Below, in pieces: positions 9,420-20,118 of a DNA stretch of 64,000 nt (the first letter of the stretch is position 1; each line of letters starts with the position of its first letter). Below the pieces are notes generated by a model. That model searched no databases, had not been told where the DNA came from, and saw nothing but the letters and a program-made list of their open reading frames with translations. This DNA is from Didymella arachidicola (lineage: Eukaryota; Ascomycota; Dothideomycetes; Pleosporales; Didymellaceae): assembly GCA_016630955.3 (NCBI GenBank), contig CM049987.1, positions 1,550,001 to 1,614,000 of the forward strand, in the 5' to 3' direction. Position numbers and translations under genes: made by a program.

Positions 9420-10658
9420 CTACTCTGAGTCTTCATCGCTGTCTTCCTGATTGAGCCACTCGTAGAATTGCTCAGCAGACTTGCGGACCTGCTTGCTGAT
9501 CTTGATGTCCACGTACTTCTTGGATGCTTTCTGGCACCAAGGTTTGAACACCTCCTCGCTGACGAGATCGTTGTTGTAGACCTGGATGCAGATGGCCGAG
9601 ACCTGAGAGATAAGCTCAGGCTTGTCATTGCCAACAAAGCGCTCGATACCACCGAGGAAAGCCTTCTCGTGCTTCTCAGAAGTGATAAGCTTCTGAAGCA
9701 TGGGAGCGCGAGCTTCGATCTGCTTGACGATCTTCTCGGTGAAGAGAGTCTGGGGAATGACAGTCAAGGTGCGGTGCTTTGTCTCAATGCCGAGCTCCTT
9801 AGCCTTAAGATAGATCTCGACACTGTCAAGCTTGTCGACACTACCCTTCTCCTTGGCAGTGTCAATGATCCATTTTCCGAAGACATCATACTCTGAAGCC
9901 TCAGCGTCCTCTTCGCCTTCGATGACAAGAGCGCGCTTTAGGTCCTCGGGTAGGTCCTGAGCACGAGCCTTGATGGCCGCCTCGGAGGTGTCGATGTGCC
10001 ACTCAACCTCTTTGGCCTCCTCGATCTCCTCGGCACCCTCCTGGATCTGCTTGGTGAGCTCGTCGTCGCTGCCAGCGTCCACCTCCAATTCGCCGTTCTC
10101 GTCGTCCTCGGCACTATCTCCAGGACTGCCTCCATTCTGCGAAACCTCTTCGCCTCTGGCTTCAGCTTCCTTGCGAGCGCGACGCTCAGCCTTCTTAGTA
10201 GACTTGTCCTTCTTGCCCTTCTTGGGCTCATTCTTCACGATAAAAGCAGAGAGCTTGAGGCGAGGGTCGACCTCGGATATCTTACCACAAGCCTTGCAGT
10301 CGAGCGTTATGTTGCCATCCTTGATGTTCACTTCGGTCTCGGGGTTCTTGCACTTCTTGCAGAGAACGAACTTGGAGATGAAGCCATCAAGGTAATCTTG
10401 GAGCTTGGCAGCGTCGTGGGCACCGTTGATGATCCAGCGGTCGTCGTTGGGGCTGGTGTTGGTCTGAGCACCAAGCTCGAAGCCGAAGTACTTGATGACG
10501 TGAGCCGGAGGACGAGCCAGAGAGTTAGCCACGCTAGTCAGGTTGACGATGACGGTCTTGATGCCATTCCCCTTGCCCTCAATCTTGGACTGGAGACGCT
10601 CCATCTTGTAGCGGTAGAAGGGATCGGTGACATCGCGGCGAATGTTGACGGTAGCCAT
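9420..10658 (-). CDS. TIF5: Translation initiation factor eIF5
   Basis: GTPase-activating protein for eIF2 in the 43S/48S initiation complex; cytosolic and essential. Single exon, 412 aa, normal family length. The N-terminal eIF2B/eIF5 domain starts MATVNIRRDVTDPFYRYKM with the GAP arginine at residue 16 (equivalent to Arg15 of other eIF5s). A CX2C...CX2C zinc ribbon follows (CKKC then CKAC, about residues 100-125). Next come a Lys-rich and then an acidic linker, and the C-terminal W2/HEAT domain (about 250-400) ending in the acidic tail EDSDEDSE that contacts eIF2beta and eIF1. The start is fixed by the conserved N-terminus. No defects seen. Confidence 0.97.
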   Translation of the reverse strand: MATVNIRRDVTDPFYRYKMERLQSKIEGKGNGIKTVIVNLTSVANSLARPPAHVIKYFGFELGAQTNTSPNDDRWIINGAHDAAKLQDYLDGFISKFVLCKKCKNPETEVNIKDGNITLDCKACGKISEVDPRLKLSAFIVKNEPKKGKKDKSTKKAERRARKEAEARGEEVSQNGGSPGDSAEDDENGELEVDAGSDDELTKQIQEGAEEIEEAKEVEWHIDTSEAAIKARAQDLPEDLKRALVIEGEEDAEASEYDVFGKWIIDTAKEKGSVDKLDSVEIYLKAKELGIETKHRTLTVIPQTLFTEKIVKQIEARAPMLQKLITSEKHEKAFLGGIERFVGNDKPELISQVSAICIQVYNNDLVSEEVFKPWCQKASKKYVDIKISKQVRKSAEQFYEWLNQEDSDEDSE

Positions 10659-11775
10659 GGCTGCGGTAGTGAGATTGGCTGGGTTGAAGTGGTTACTGAG
10701 GATAGAACGAGTTGGGTGGGGTCAGATTCGGTATGCGTATAAAGGCTGTGAAAGGCATGCAATAGCTGTCTTCGATGTGTGGTTGTTGTTTGTTTGTGTG
10801 ACACTTGGTCAAGTAGGCACAATGTTAACCGTTGGTAGAATGGTGAAGACTGCGCGGTATCCGCATACAGCGAAAATTTTGCAGTTTCGGGGGAGGTTCG
10901 ACTCGGAAGGCGTGGATTTGGCGCGAATACATATACCGCAGTTGTCGTTGTGGACTCTGTGGTGAGGAGGGGTTGCTTCTGCGGTGCCTACAGGCAAATG
11001 TGGCGGTTGAGCGATGTCGCGGGCGTGCGACTTATAGGTGGGGTTTGCGGGTACTTGTGCTGCTGCCAGTGACGGACACTGGATAGGGCTGTTTGCCTAA
11101 TGGGTTTGCGCTGGGCGAGGGTGGAAGTGTGTGCAGCTTGGAGGAGTCGAAAGGCAAGGTTTTATTAGGGCTGGTGTGGAGACGGAGAACGCTTCTAAGC
11201 CCGAGCGCACGCCAGAACCACGGGCCAATGGCACCCCAATCCTGGAACGCTCCAAGCAAGCACCAGTGCGCAACACGTGTTTCACAAACAGACGTTCGTT
11301 GCGGTGCAGTCGGTGCTTAATCACTATGTATCCCTGTCGCTTTCATGGTTGTGAAGAACACAATCTATACAAGACAGTCGATTTGAGACACGAACGGCCA
11401 GTTTGTGTGGCCGGCAATCACAAAGAACTTTTAACAGCTATGTCCAAATGTCTGCCTGGAACAATCATGACTGTTTCAGGGAGGATTGCGACCCATTGCC
11501 GATGATGCCGAATGGTGCCGGCCTATGAGGCTCAACCCAATACCGTGGAATGCTCAGGGCAATCGCAATCTCTTTCGTGAGCAGATGTCGAAAAATCGTA
11601 TGGACATAAGAGTGCTGTCAAATTGGTCGGAAATAATGTACCTCGTCATCGAGGACCAAGAATTGGAAAAGGACCAAGAATTGGAAATTGACCAATGTGG
11701 GGTAGATTGTCCCGCTAACGTCCTTTTGACTTCACCTTCAGAAGCAAACAAAGATCGAGCTGTCCAATTTCAAAT
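10659..11775. promoter_or_regulatory. Divergent promoter region between eIF5 and THI6
   Basis: 1.1-kb head-to-head intergenic region. The THI6-proximal part carries five CCAAT motifs (CCAAT or ATTGG at 11622, 11662, 11680, 11692 and 11764), likely sites for the CCAAT-binding HAP/CBC complex, and an 18-bp tandem repeat. I looked for a TPP riboswitch core upstream of THI6 and did not see one. Confidence 0.5.
11653..11687 (+). repeat. 18-bp tandem repeat in THI6 promoter
   Basis: Two copies of GGACCAAGAATTGGAAA(A), 11653-11670 and 11671-11687, each containing an inverted CCAAT box; a partial third match (TTGACCAAT) follows. Confidence 0.8.
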
Positions 11776-13428
11776 ATGACTGGCCAATCTGACTATTCGT
11801 TGTATCTTGTGACCGACTCGACAGAAGCTATTTTGGGCGCGAGGGACCTCGTCCAAGTTGTCGAGCAGGCTTTGCAAGGAGGTGTCACAATCGTCCAGTA
11901 CAGAGACAAGAGCAGCGACACCGGTGTCCTGATCTCAACTGCGAAGAAGCTGCATCAGAAATGCAAGAAGCACAACGTTCCACTTCTCGTCAATGATCGT
12001 GTAGATGTCGCGATCGCTTCAGGGTGCGAAGGGGTTCATCTTGGTCAAGACGACATGAACATCAGAGAGGCGCGCCGCCTTCTTGGCGACGACAAGATCA
12101 TTGGTGCCACCGTCTCATCGATTGAAGAAGCCAGGGTAGCCGTCGAGCGTGGTGCAGACTACCTAGGCATTGGAACGCTTTATGCCACCCAAACCAAGAA
12201 GAACACGAAAGAGATCATTGGTTTGAATGGAATCCGGGCGATACTAAGCTACCTTGATGAAGCCGGCGACAAGAGTAAAGCTGTCAAAACAGTGTGCATC
12301 GGAGGTGTCAATGCATCCAATGTTCAGCGCGTCGTCCATCAGCTCTACGCTCCACGCTCACCATTCTCAAAGCCCAAGACCATCGACGGAGTCGCCATTG
12401 TGTCCGCCATTGTCGGCGCGAAAGACCCCGAGGAAGCATCCTTCAACTTGCAGAAACTCATAAAGTCTACTCCGCCATTCGCTGCGTCCACAGACCCCGT
12501 CTTCTGGCTCGAAAAGAACGATGATGAAATCGCCGCCCTGGTCAAGACCGCAGACAAAGTCACCGCAGCAGTACACATGAAATCGCCCCTCAGCCATAAC
12601 ATGACGAACCTCGTTGTCCAGAACTTCGCCGCCAATGTCGCTCTCGCCGTCGGTGCGTCTCCTATCATGGCCAACTACGGCGAGGAGGCTGCGGATCTCT
12701 CGCGCCTCGGCGGTGCCCTGGTGGTCAACATGGGTACAGTGACACCTGAAGGACTTTTGAACTACAAGAAAGCTATTACAGCGTACAATGCCGCGGGTGG
12801 GCCGATTGTGCTCGATCCTGTGGGCGCTGGCGCAACGAGTATCAGACGTGATGCGTTGAGTCAGTTGCTTGGAGCTGGGTACTTTGACTTGATCAAGGGC
12901 AATGAGAGAGAGATCATGGCTGTGGCAAGGGCGAGCGGGTTCGCGCTCAACGACTCAAGCCCGCAACGGGGTGTTGATAGTGGTGACTCGCTGTTCAGTC
13001 TGGAGCAGAGGGCGTATCTCGTCTCGAGAATTGCGTTGAGGGAGCGCAACGTGGTACTTATGACGGGCGCGACGGATGTTGTTAGTGATGGCGTGAGGAC
13101 GTATGCCATTCAAAATGGACATGCGTACTTGGGTAAAATTACTGGCAGTGGCTGTACGCTAGGTACTACATTGAGTGCATACCTAGCCGCGTGGCCACAG
13201 GAGAAGCTTCACGCTGCTGTTGCGGCTATCTTACACTACGAGATCGCGGCCGAGTATGCAGCGAAGAGAGAGGATGTCAAGGGTCCAGGAACATTCGTAC
13301 CGGCCTTCATCGACGAACTTTTCGTCAGGGGCGGTCTTGTCAGCGAGGGAAAGGCGAACTGGAGTAGAGACGCAAAAGTAGAGTGCCTAAAGGACATTCC
13401 TGATGCTGGGCTATTGAATAATGCTTAG
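11776..13428 (+). CDS. THI6: Bifunctional thiamine-phosphate synthase / hydroxyethylthiazole kinase
   Basis: Joins the thiazole and pyrimidine halves of thiamine. The C-terminal kinase phosphorylates hydroxyethylthiazole and the N-terminal synthase couples it with HMP-PP to give thiamine phosphate. Single exon, 550 aa, normal for the fungal fusion. The synthase is about residues 1-230 (QYRDKSS, VNDRVDVAI, HLGQDDM, GATVSS, IGTLYAT). The ThiM-type kinase is about 255-530 (SPLSHNMTN near its start, DPVGAGATS, and TGSGCTLG holding the catalytic Cys). The start is the first ATG, eight bases after a CCAAT motif. It converges with the next gene, with only 66 bp between stop codons. Confidence 0.97.
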   Translation: MTGQSDYSLYLVTDSTEAILGARDLVQVVEQALQGGVTIVQYRDKSSDTGVLISTAKKLHQKCKKHNVPLLVNDRVDVAIASGCEGVHLGQDDMNIREARRLLGDDKIIGATVSSIEEARVAVERGADYLGIGTLYATQTKKNTKEIIGLNGIRAILSYLDEAGDKSKAVKTVCIGGVNASNVQRVVHQLYAPRSPFSKPKTIDGVAIVSAIVGAKDPEEASFNLQKLIKSTPPFAASTDPVFWLEKNDDEIAALVKTADKVTAAVHMKSPLSHNMTNLVVQNFAANVALAVGASPIMANYGEEAADLSRLGGALVVNMGTVTPEGLLNYKKAITAYNAAGGPIVLDPVGAGATSIRRDALSQLLGAGYFDLIKGNEREIMAVARASGFALNDSSPQRGVDSGDSLFSLEQRAYLVSRIALRERNVVLMTGATDVVSDGVRTYAIQNGHAYLGKITGSGCTLGTTLSAYLAAWPQEKLHAAVAAILHYEIAAEYAAKREDVKGPGTFVPAFIDELFVRGGLVSEGKANWSRDAKVECLKDIPDAGLLNNA

Positions 13429-13494
13429 AATACATTTAGGTTAGCCGAATATGTAGACTCTCGCGCCAATGAACATTCCCCCAATGCAGGTTCC

Positions 13495-14739
13495 TCACAC
13501 GTCGACCTGAATCTTCATGCCAAAGTCGTTGAGTGTCTTAACGTACTGTTCACCAAGAGTCGCAGGTGTAAGAATACCGCCGCCTAGTCTTCCAGCCTCA
13601 GTCTCCTCGAGTCTGCCCCTCAGGATGACCTTTGCTGCCGCTGAGAGGGTGATAGCAGTAACCACGTATGCACCGTGGGCGATATCAATCTTTGCTCTAA
13701 CCCTTTGCCCGTCCTCGGCCACACCAACGCCACGGTATGATATAAAGTCGTCCTTCATACTATCCCTGTGCGGACCCTCGCCAGGAACTGGAATCAAGAA
13801 CTTCTTGAACAGAAGCGCGAGAATGACGCGTGTTGGCGGCAGCGCGAAGAGTAGTCCAACGAGACCAATGGCCATCTTGACAATGACGCCCTGAACTAGT
13901 GATTTGGCACGCATGTATTCGTTGAAGCGGAATCGTGCTCCATATCCATATAGGCCAGCGGAGCGGTGCACGATGCAAGTGTCGACAGCGGCCATGAGGC
14001 CTGTGGTCTGGATGCCTCCCAGTTCAGTGATGTTGGGAAGGAACCCGCGAGGCTCATCAGCAGGCTTGTCGAGCTGCTTGTCGAATCTCTTCGGACTAAG
14101 AGAGTAGGGGTGCATCGACTTCGCAAGGTGTCCTAGAGAGTAATTGCCGAAGAGCTCCATCATCGTGAGCGCTGTGCCACCGGAGACACCAGTCTTCGCG
14201 TCGTATAGTGTCATGAGGACGCGTTCACAGTCGGATTGGAACTTCTGCTTCACAGCACGGGCAAGCACATAGGCCATAATATCGGCTGGTACGGAATCGA
14301 GACCAGCCTCGGGGATAATAATGCTCTTGTTGGCCTTGGCCTCGGCGTCGTATTTCTTGACCATAGAGTACACCCAGGGGACCTCTCCCGTGCAGTCGAG
14401 ATAGTGCGTACCATTGGAAACACACGCTGAAAGAACAGGCTCGCCATAGTGCATGAAGGGACCAACCGTGTTGATCACCAGCTTTGTCTTCTTGACGAGA
14501 GTGTTGAGCTGTTTTGCCTGCAATTCGCAAGTCTCGACGTCTGGAAGCCTGCGGTTCGCATCAAGCTTTTTCAGTTCGTCGATAACACCTTGAAGCTTCT
14601 TTGCACTTCGCCCACAAATCGCCCACTGAAGGTCTTCAGGTAGGTTGGTGCTGATCCATTCCGCAACTAATTTTCCTGTGTAGCCAGTGGCACCATGTAG
14701 GAGGAGCTCATATTCGCGGTTGTTCTGTGTTTGAGCCAT
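13495..14739 (-). CDS. Saccharopine-dehydrogenase-like oxidoreductase (trans-acting enoyl reductase type)
   Basis: 414-aa NAD(P)-binding protein of the SCCPDH/YNR-type family found in fungi and Mycobacterium; the substrate is unsettled, and links to lipid metabolism come from the family only. The Rossmann start is ELLLHGATGYTGKLVAEW. Further family features are the AICGRSAKKL strand, NTVGPFMHYGEPVLSAC and LDCTGEVPW. A hydrophobic stretch near residues 300-325 (VKMAIGLVGLLFALPPTRVI) suggests membrane or lipid-droplet association. I chose ATG 14739 because GATGYTGK then lies at the usual distance from the N-terminus; an upstream in-frame ATG at 14901 would add 54 unsupported residues. No intron. 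Confidence 0.9.
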   Translation of the reverse strand: MAQTQNNREYELLLHGATGYTGKLVAEWISTNLPEDLQWAICGRSAKKLQGVIDELKKLDANRRLPDVETCELQAKQLNTLVKKTKLVINTVGPFMHYGEPVLSACVSNGTHYLDCTGEVPWVYSMVKKYDAEAKANKSIIIPEAGLDSVPADIMAYVLARAVKQKFQSDCERVLMTLYDAKTGVSGGTALTMMELFGNYSLGHLAKSMHPYSLSPKRFDKQLDKPADEPRGFLPNITELGGIQTTGLMAAVDTCIVHRSAGLYGYGARFRFNEYMRAKSLVQGVIVKMAIGLVGLLFALPPTRVILALLFKKFLIPVPGEGPHRDSMKDDFISYRGVGVAEDGQRVRAKIDIAHGAYVVTAITLSAAAKVILRGRLEETEAGRLGGGILTPATLGEQYVKTLNDFGMKIQVDV

Positions 14740-15989
14740 GTCGTCCTTGCTGGGGTTCTGTTTTCGCAAGACAGGTGAAGAGTGAGTTGTTCCTGTCCGC
14801 GGTAAGTTGCGAAAGCAGTTTAGCTTGCCAAGACTTCCGCGCCAGAAAGAGCGCACAACGACAACTGGGGGTCTCACCTCACTACAGACAAGGAGACGCA
14901 TTCAACACAGTCGCGCACACCAAACGCAGCCTCTCCGCGAAGCCATTTAGTGCACAATCGATCGCCTTGACGAATGGCAAATATTGGGAGCTCGAGAGAT
15001 GCTTGGAGGGGTCGAGCTGCGCAGGCTGCCCAATACTGAATTTCAGGTCGAAGAACGCAGCTGCCTCGGCGCTTGACGCTTCTGATGTTGGGCGCAATCC
15101 TTACCTGCTACCCTCAAAATCGAAACGTTCGCAACGAACAGCTGCTGTCCTGCGCTTGCACAGCTGCGAAGCACTTAGATGTAGCAATAAAGACCCAGAA
15201 GTTCTCACAAACATGCCTCCAAAGGGCTCCAAATCTGCGAGTTGCACCCGAGCGCGTACCGAGACTACTGATGGGACACATCATCGGCCTTGCTTCGAAC
15301 CACATCAATCGCACCGGTTCAACTCATATGATCCAAGTACGAGTGAAGTCTCAAAAATCTCAGCTGATCAGGCCGCGCAACGAACGCTCTTAGCCATGGA
15401 AAGACGGAACCAAGCCACATACATTCGGAAAATTGATCGCGAACGATTGCCTGGTTTGAAGGGAAGTCTTAGCCATGCGCGAAACCTAAGACAATAAAGA
15501 GGCCAGCGCGGTTCCAGCGTTGTCAGGGCGCTCCATAAATCACAAACGCAACGAGCCTGAAACATGTTTGCATTCCAAGCACTGGTGATTCTGACAGGTC
15601 ATACGGCTCACCCGTATCCAGCGCTGTGACATGTGGGATGGTAAGCCTCCAAGGTCCGGCGGCTGATATGCTGCGCAAGGCTGCGTCACCAGGGGCCTCC
15701 TCTTCAGGCTAGCAGGCTTTCTCGGCGGCAAGTATAACGGCACCAGGATTTTATCTGACCGCCTATAGACTTACACATCACGAGTTTCGCAGACTTGTGC
15801 CTATGGTGTGGCTGACGCCTGGTGGGAAGGTCAATGAGGACCCCTGTCATGCCCGTGCGCCAAAGACGCGCTAACCGAGACCTACTTTAAGCTCGCCCCT
15901 CCGCCTGCCGACCTTCCCCATCTTCAACTTATGAATGAATCGCGTCGAACAACGTTACCGTCCCTCCTGCACTTTTAGCGTCAAAAGCA
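14740..15989. other. Intergenic, no gene seen
   Basis: Head-to-head interval between the SCCPDH-like gene and the RING/PHD gene. A 256-codon plus-strand frame (14727-15497) exists, but its Cys/Ser/Arg-rich translation matches nothing and overlaps the promoter; I left it out. Confidence 0.4.
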
Positions 15990-18083
15990 ATGGCTCAGAC
16001 TTGTATAGTCTGCCTCGGCGATCTCGTCCACCCAGACGAAGGTCCTCCCACCACGGAGCTGCAATTCGCAACTAACGAGCTCCCGGATGGGGCTGATGCC
16101 ATTTCTGGCAACCCTGATACGTCTACCACCGTAGCTTTGGAACAACCAAAAGATGATGAGATGGTCGCCCACCTATTACCATGTGGACACAATCTACACA
16201 ACGACTGCCTCAAACCTTGGGTTGAGAGAGCTAATAGCTGTCCAATATGTCGAGCCAGCTTCAACATGGTCGAGCTTAGTGCGCGCGTAGGAGGTATGTC
16301 AATCCGCGATGACGATATGGCGAGCTGCGAAGCTTAGTGGTTGCCTGGCAGCTACCTGGGTACTGGCTAAATGGTCAGTCGACTCGACCCAACCGCTCTG
16401 CATATGAGTGCTGTTGCTGCATCCTGGCAGAGGAGTACTCCACGGATAATTGCTAACTGCATGATAGGCCCCAAGCTATCCGAGTATGCTGTTAAAGACA
16501 AGCAACAAGTCGCCGATATTGACCCTTCCATGATTGTCGATGAGGATTACGCAATCGAGGACGACGGCAGCTACAACGCATGCATGGTCTGTGATGAGTT
16601 CGGTGATGCAGCCCAGCTCATGTTCTGCCACAGCTGCGAGCAACTTTGCCACGTTTTCTGTGCCGGCCTCGATGAGATGCCAACGAGTGGAGCCTGGTAC
16701 TGCCAGGGTTGTATGGAGAACCCAACGCTACTTCAGGCGGCGACTCGTCGTCGCACCAATCCCCGAGGCCCAGCAGCATGGATTAATGGGCACAGCCGCG
16801 TGCCTCGACACAATCAGGCTCCTGACGAGTGGGTTGGAGTGTGGCAGAGCGTTTGGAACCGACTACAATGGGACATTGACTTTCCTTTCGAGGATGAAGA
16901 TCAGTCGGAGAATCAGTCCGAAGTTCTCAGACGAGAAGCACATGAATGGGAGCGACGCTTTGAGCTCGCTCGCCAGATGGGTGCAGGACCCCGATTCCGT
17001 GCTGCTGCCGACAACATTCATTCGCGCCGCCGAGGCTCAAATCGATCCGTGCGGCCGACGAATCGCGCACTTCATCGCGAACCACCCAAGACACCACGCG
17101 ATCCTGAATCCCAGGAGGAGATCAGTGCATGGAACCAGTTCGAAAAAGCACGAAATCAGCTCGCCCAACAAACAAATGACGCACCACCAGCGCCAGAAAG
17201 CACTACAAGCAGTCGGCAAGGACGCAAGCGAAAGTCTAGCGACTCATCGCCCGCCCAAGACGAGCCTGCTGAGCAGCAGCCTGAGCGCAAATTGAAGCGT
17301 CCACGCACTCGTCTACACATCGACAGCGGTAGGGGCGAATCATCTGCTGCTGCTGCTGCTGCTCGGCGCACTACCGTCGCTCATGAAGGCGAACCAGCGA
17401 CATCACCACCAGCAGGTGAATCATTGACGGCTCCTGGCTTTCTTGCTTCTTTGCTGCAGGAAGTCGAGGTCGATCGGTTCGCCGAGCGCGACAAGGAGAT
17501 CGCCGCCCCACAACCCAAACGCATCATTGTGGAGCGGGCTTGTTCGCCCCAGCATTCGTCCCCCGGCCTATCCCCGGTCTACCAGCAGCCCCGTGCTGGC
17601 ATGACCACACCACCGCCTTTGAATCTCACACGCCCTAGGTCTCCTATCGATGAAGAACAAAGATCACCGACCTATTCTCCGTACTCGCCTGCTGACGACG
17701 AGCGTGTTGGTCGTCGTAGGATGACGCGTTACACTGCTGGCCTCAGCAGCCCTCCCCGATCCAAGGACTCATCACCTTCTCGACCACCAACACTCTCGTA
17801 TTCGACGAAGGCTGAATTGCAACGCATGGTCACTGCTGTATTGAAACCGCTATACCTAAAGAAGGAGGTAACGAAGGAGGAATACACTGATATCAACCGT
17901 GATATCTCTCGTCTGCTCTACGAGAAGGTCGGCGATGCCGGCGCTGCCGCCTTAGCCGACCAAGAAACGCGAGAGAAATGGCAGCGTATGGCTGGGGATG
18001 AAGTCGACAATGCCATCAAGGCTTTGCGTACTGCCGTCGCATTATCGCCAGCGGCCGAGGACTCTGCATCTCCTTCGTCTTGA
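15990..18083 (+). CDS. RING-PHD E3 ubiquitin ligase (Asr1/PHRF1-like)
   Basis: Two exons, 15990-16293 and 16468-18083 (174-bp intron, GTATGT...ATAG, branch TGCTAAC), 639 aa. The N-terminal RING-H2 runs from CIVCLGDL through LLPCGHNLHNDCL to CPIC (about residues 5-90). A PHD finger follows (CMVCDEFGD ... HSCEQLCHVFC ... WYCQGC, about 130-185). The middle is long, disordered and Ser/Pro/Arg-rich, with a short polyalanine. The last about 100 residues (AELQRMVTAVLKPLYLKKEV...) resemble the SRI-like C-terminus of PHRF1. In the yeast relative Asr1, the RING/PHD pair ubiquitylates RNA polymerase II; a nuclear, Pol II-linked role is inferred here. The intron joins RVG-GPKLSEY in frame. Confidence 0.88.
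17344..17364 (+). repeat. CTG trinucleotide tract
   Basis: (CTG)n microsatellite inside the RING/PHD coding exon, read in the frame that gives a run of six alanines. Confidence 0.85.
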
Positions 18084-19051
18084 TACTACTGCATTTCTTG
18101 CTTGCTTATTTGGCGCTTTGGAACATGGCGCAAATATGATATCAAGATACCATCGGACATGGCGTTAATGTGCTGTAGATAATGTTTTACGATGACTGAA
18201 GATCAATCGAGGATGAGTGACTCTGGAAGAGAGCTCTTGTAACCAGTGGCTATCACTGAATGATCTCGAAACCTTGGCAGATCTCATACTCCGTCTTCAT
18301 GCTTGGCCTGCCTTTACACATTTCATCATACTCTGTCTCTCGTGGTCCCGAGAAGGTGTATACATGCTTACCCCGCACAGGCAATCACGTCACAGATACA
18401 GGCCTTATCATTCTGGAATGAGGGAGTTAGTTGATTGAATGGCATGCATACTCGAAGTGGAAACAATCCTTCTGGTGACTGCATTGTGCTGTCTAAGCCC
18501 CTTCATATAGGAGAGATATTGTCTGACTCCTGTTGTACCACAAGGGTCTGTGTAATGCAAACAACCCATGGGGACAGCCCTGCTTACGCTAGGTAGTGAC
18601 CTCCCCGAATCATTAGGCCATTTTCAATGTTTGCTTCTTATGTTTGGGAAATATGTTCGGGCCTTACTCTGTGACAACGTCTGCATTGAAGGTTATGCTT
18701 TTTGGCTACAACTGCAAACTAGCATCATGACATCTCAGAAAAGTATCTCTTAGTGCAATTTACGATTAGCGCGAATGTGACATTATGGACAACACTACCC
18801 ATGTGTCGACTAGGTGGCGATCATCTGCGAATTCATGCCCTGTCTCTCGTGCCCAAGAAATAGTCAGCAATAGACACATCACCCAGGAGGACTTCAAGGA
18901 CGTCAAGTCTCATTTCCTAGATCTTGTGTAGAGCCATTCCTAGTCTCAAAAGGAGAGCTTTGTAAACATATTCGTCAAAACATAAGGGCATTGTGTACCA
19001 TATATACCTCTTGGCAACGGTCTTAGCTTGTGGCCTATTGATGAGCATGCC
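18084..19051. other. Intergenic, no gene seen
   Basis: Tail-to-tail region between the RING/PHD gene and the Nudix gene; contains only 3' flanks and short unsupported frames. Confidence 0.4.
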
Positions 19052-20118
19052 TTAGGTGCGAAAGCCTGACCAGCCGTACTCGATGTCTTCCGGCTCAACC
19101 TCAGCCTCATGAGGCATGGCTGGAACCCTTCCTTCCCTCTTCAAATTCTCGTACAGAGCAATTGCAGCCAGCGCTTTTGCGTCACGTCCAGCTTCCCTCC
19201 ATGCTCTACTTAAAGGCACGAGCTTGAGCGTGATGTTCTCGCCTTCATCGCGCAGACCGGTTGCCTTACCCTTCAGCCACGACATGTGACGCCTGGTAAG
19301 TCGTTTTTGGCAGAGAAGAATTGGGATGAATTCATCGCAAGCACCAATGCTTGGGTAAATGGCGTTTTCGACAGTCTCCCAACCATTTGTCGAGGCATTG
19401 GTTGCGTTTGTCCAGGGTGAGACGGGCACGTCTTCCACTGCGAGCTGTGACAGATTGATGAGATCACTCTCCTTGACTTTGAGCTTCGCTTCTTCTTCAA
19501 TTTCATTTGCTGCTGCACCCTTGAGTGAGCCGTCGTCAAGCATGCCAGCTGGAATTTCGGTGAACGCAAGTGAGCCTGCTGCTACGCGGGGCTGTACGGT
19601 CAAAATGACATGCTTCTCGTCTTCGCCTTGTGCATGTTCCGGTTGAACGATGATCTGCGTAGTCTATCAGTACAGTCGAAGCCTTAGTACAGTATGCTTA
19701 CGAGCACAGCAACGCTGCCACCTCGCAAGAACACAGCTCCAGGTATCCAGTCTGCTCTAGCCTTCTCCTCGCCGTCGTGTACGTAGGCATCTGTCTCGAT
19801 ATTTGACTGGATCTTCATGAAGCCAAGCTTATCTTCATAGCCCCATCGGTTCTGTGTAAACCAGTCCACGGCCTGGACATGGAGTGACCGTAGCTTGTAT
19901 GGGTGCTTGTGAAAAGGATGGGCCTCGTTCTTTTGAAGGTCAAAATTTTGGAATAGCTTCGCAAGCCAGTTGTCCAGCGCTGGAAAGGTGAATGCTGCCT
20001 TTGGGTTCGAGTCTGATGTTAGGAGCCTTTCGAACTTGTCCGCTGTGAGGCTGTCAGGCAGAGAGACGTTGATCGGAGGATCGAAGGTATGCTGCTTGTA
20101 CTGCTGGATTGCTGCCAT
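19052..20118 (-). CDS. Nudix hydrolase, ADP-sugar diphosphatase-like
   Basis: Two exons, 20118-19702 and 19654-19052 (47-bp intron), 339 aa. The about 140-residue N-terminal part has the HKHPYKLRSLHVQAVDWF region common to this fungal/plant subfamily. The Nudix region reads EIPAGMLDDGSLKG then ANEIEEEAKL. It keeps the GMLDD start and the EIEEE metal-binding core, but has Asn where the usual REXXEE arginine is and Lys where the terminal Gly is. GGSVAVLV-IIVQPEH is restored by splicing. Plant NUDX14-type ADP-ribose/ADP-glucose pyrophosphatases share the GMLDD signature. Substrate is inferred; weak or altered activity is possible. Confidence 0.85.

Noticed and set aside
9996..10742. 248-codon plus-strand frame antisense to eIF5
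   Set aside because: Shadow of the eIF5 coding sequence; Leu/Val-rich mirror of its acidic and Lys-rich segments.
11400..11775. Possible TPP riboswitch before THI6
   Set aside because: The conserved CUGAGA and GCUGAACCUGAUCAGG-type cores are absent; fungal TPP switches are usually in introns of THI4/NMT1-type genes.
14727..15497. 256-codon plus-strand open frame
   Set aside because: Overlaps the start of the SCCPDH-like gene and its promoter; Cys/Ser/Arg-rich translation with no domain, no splice or start support.
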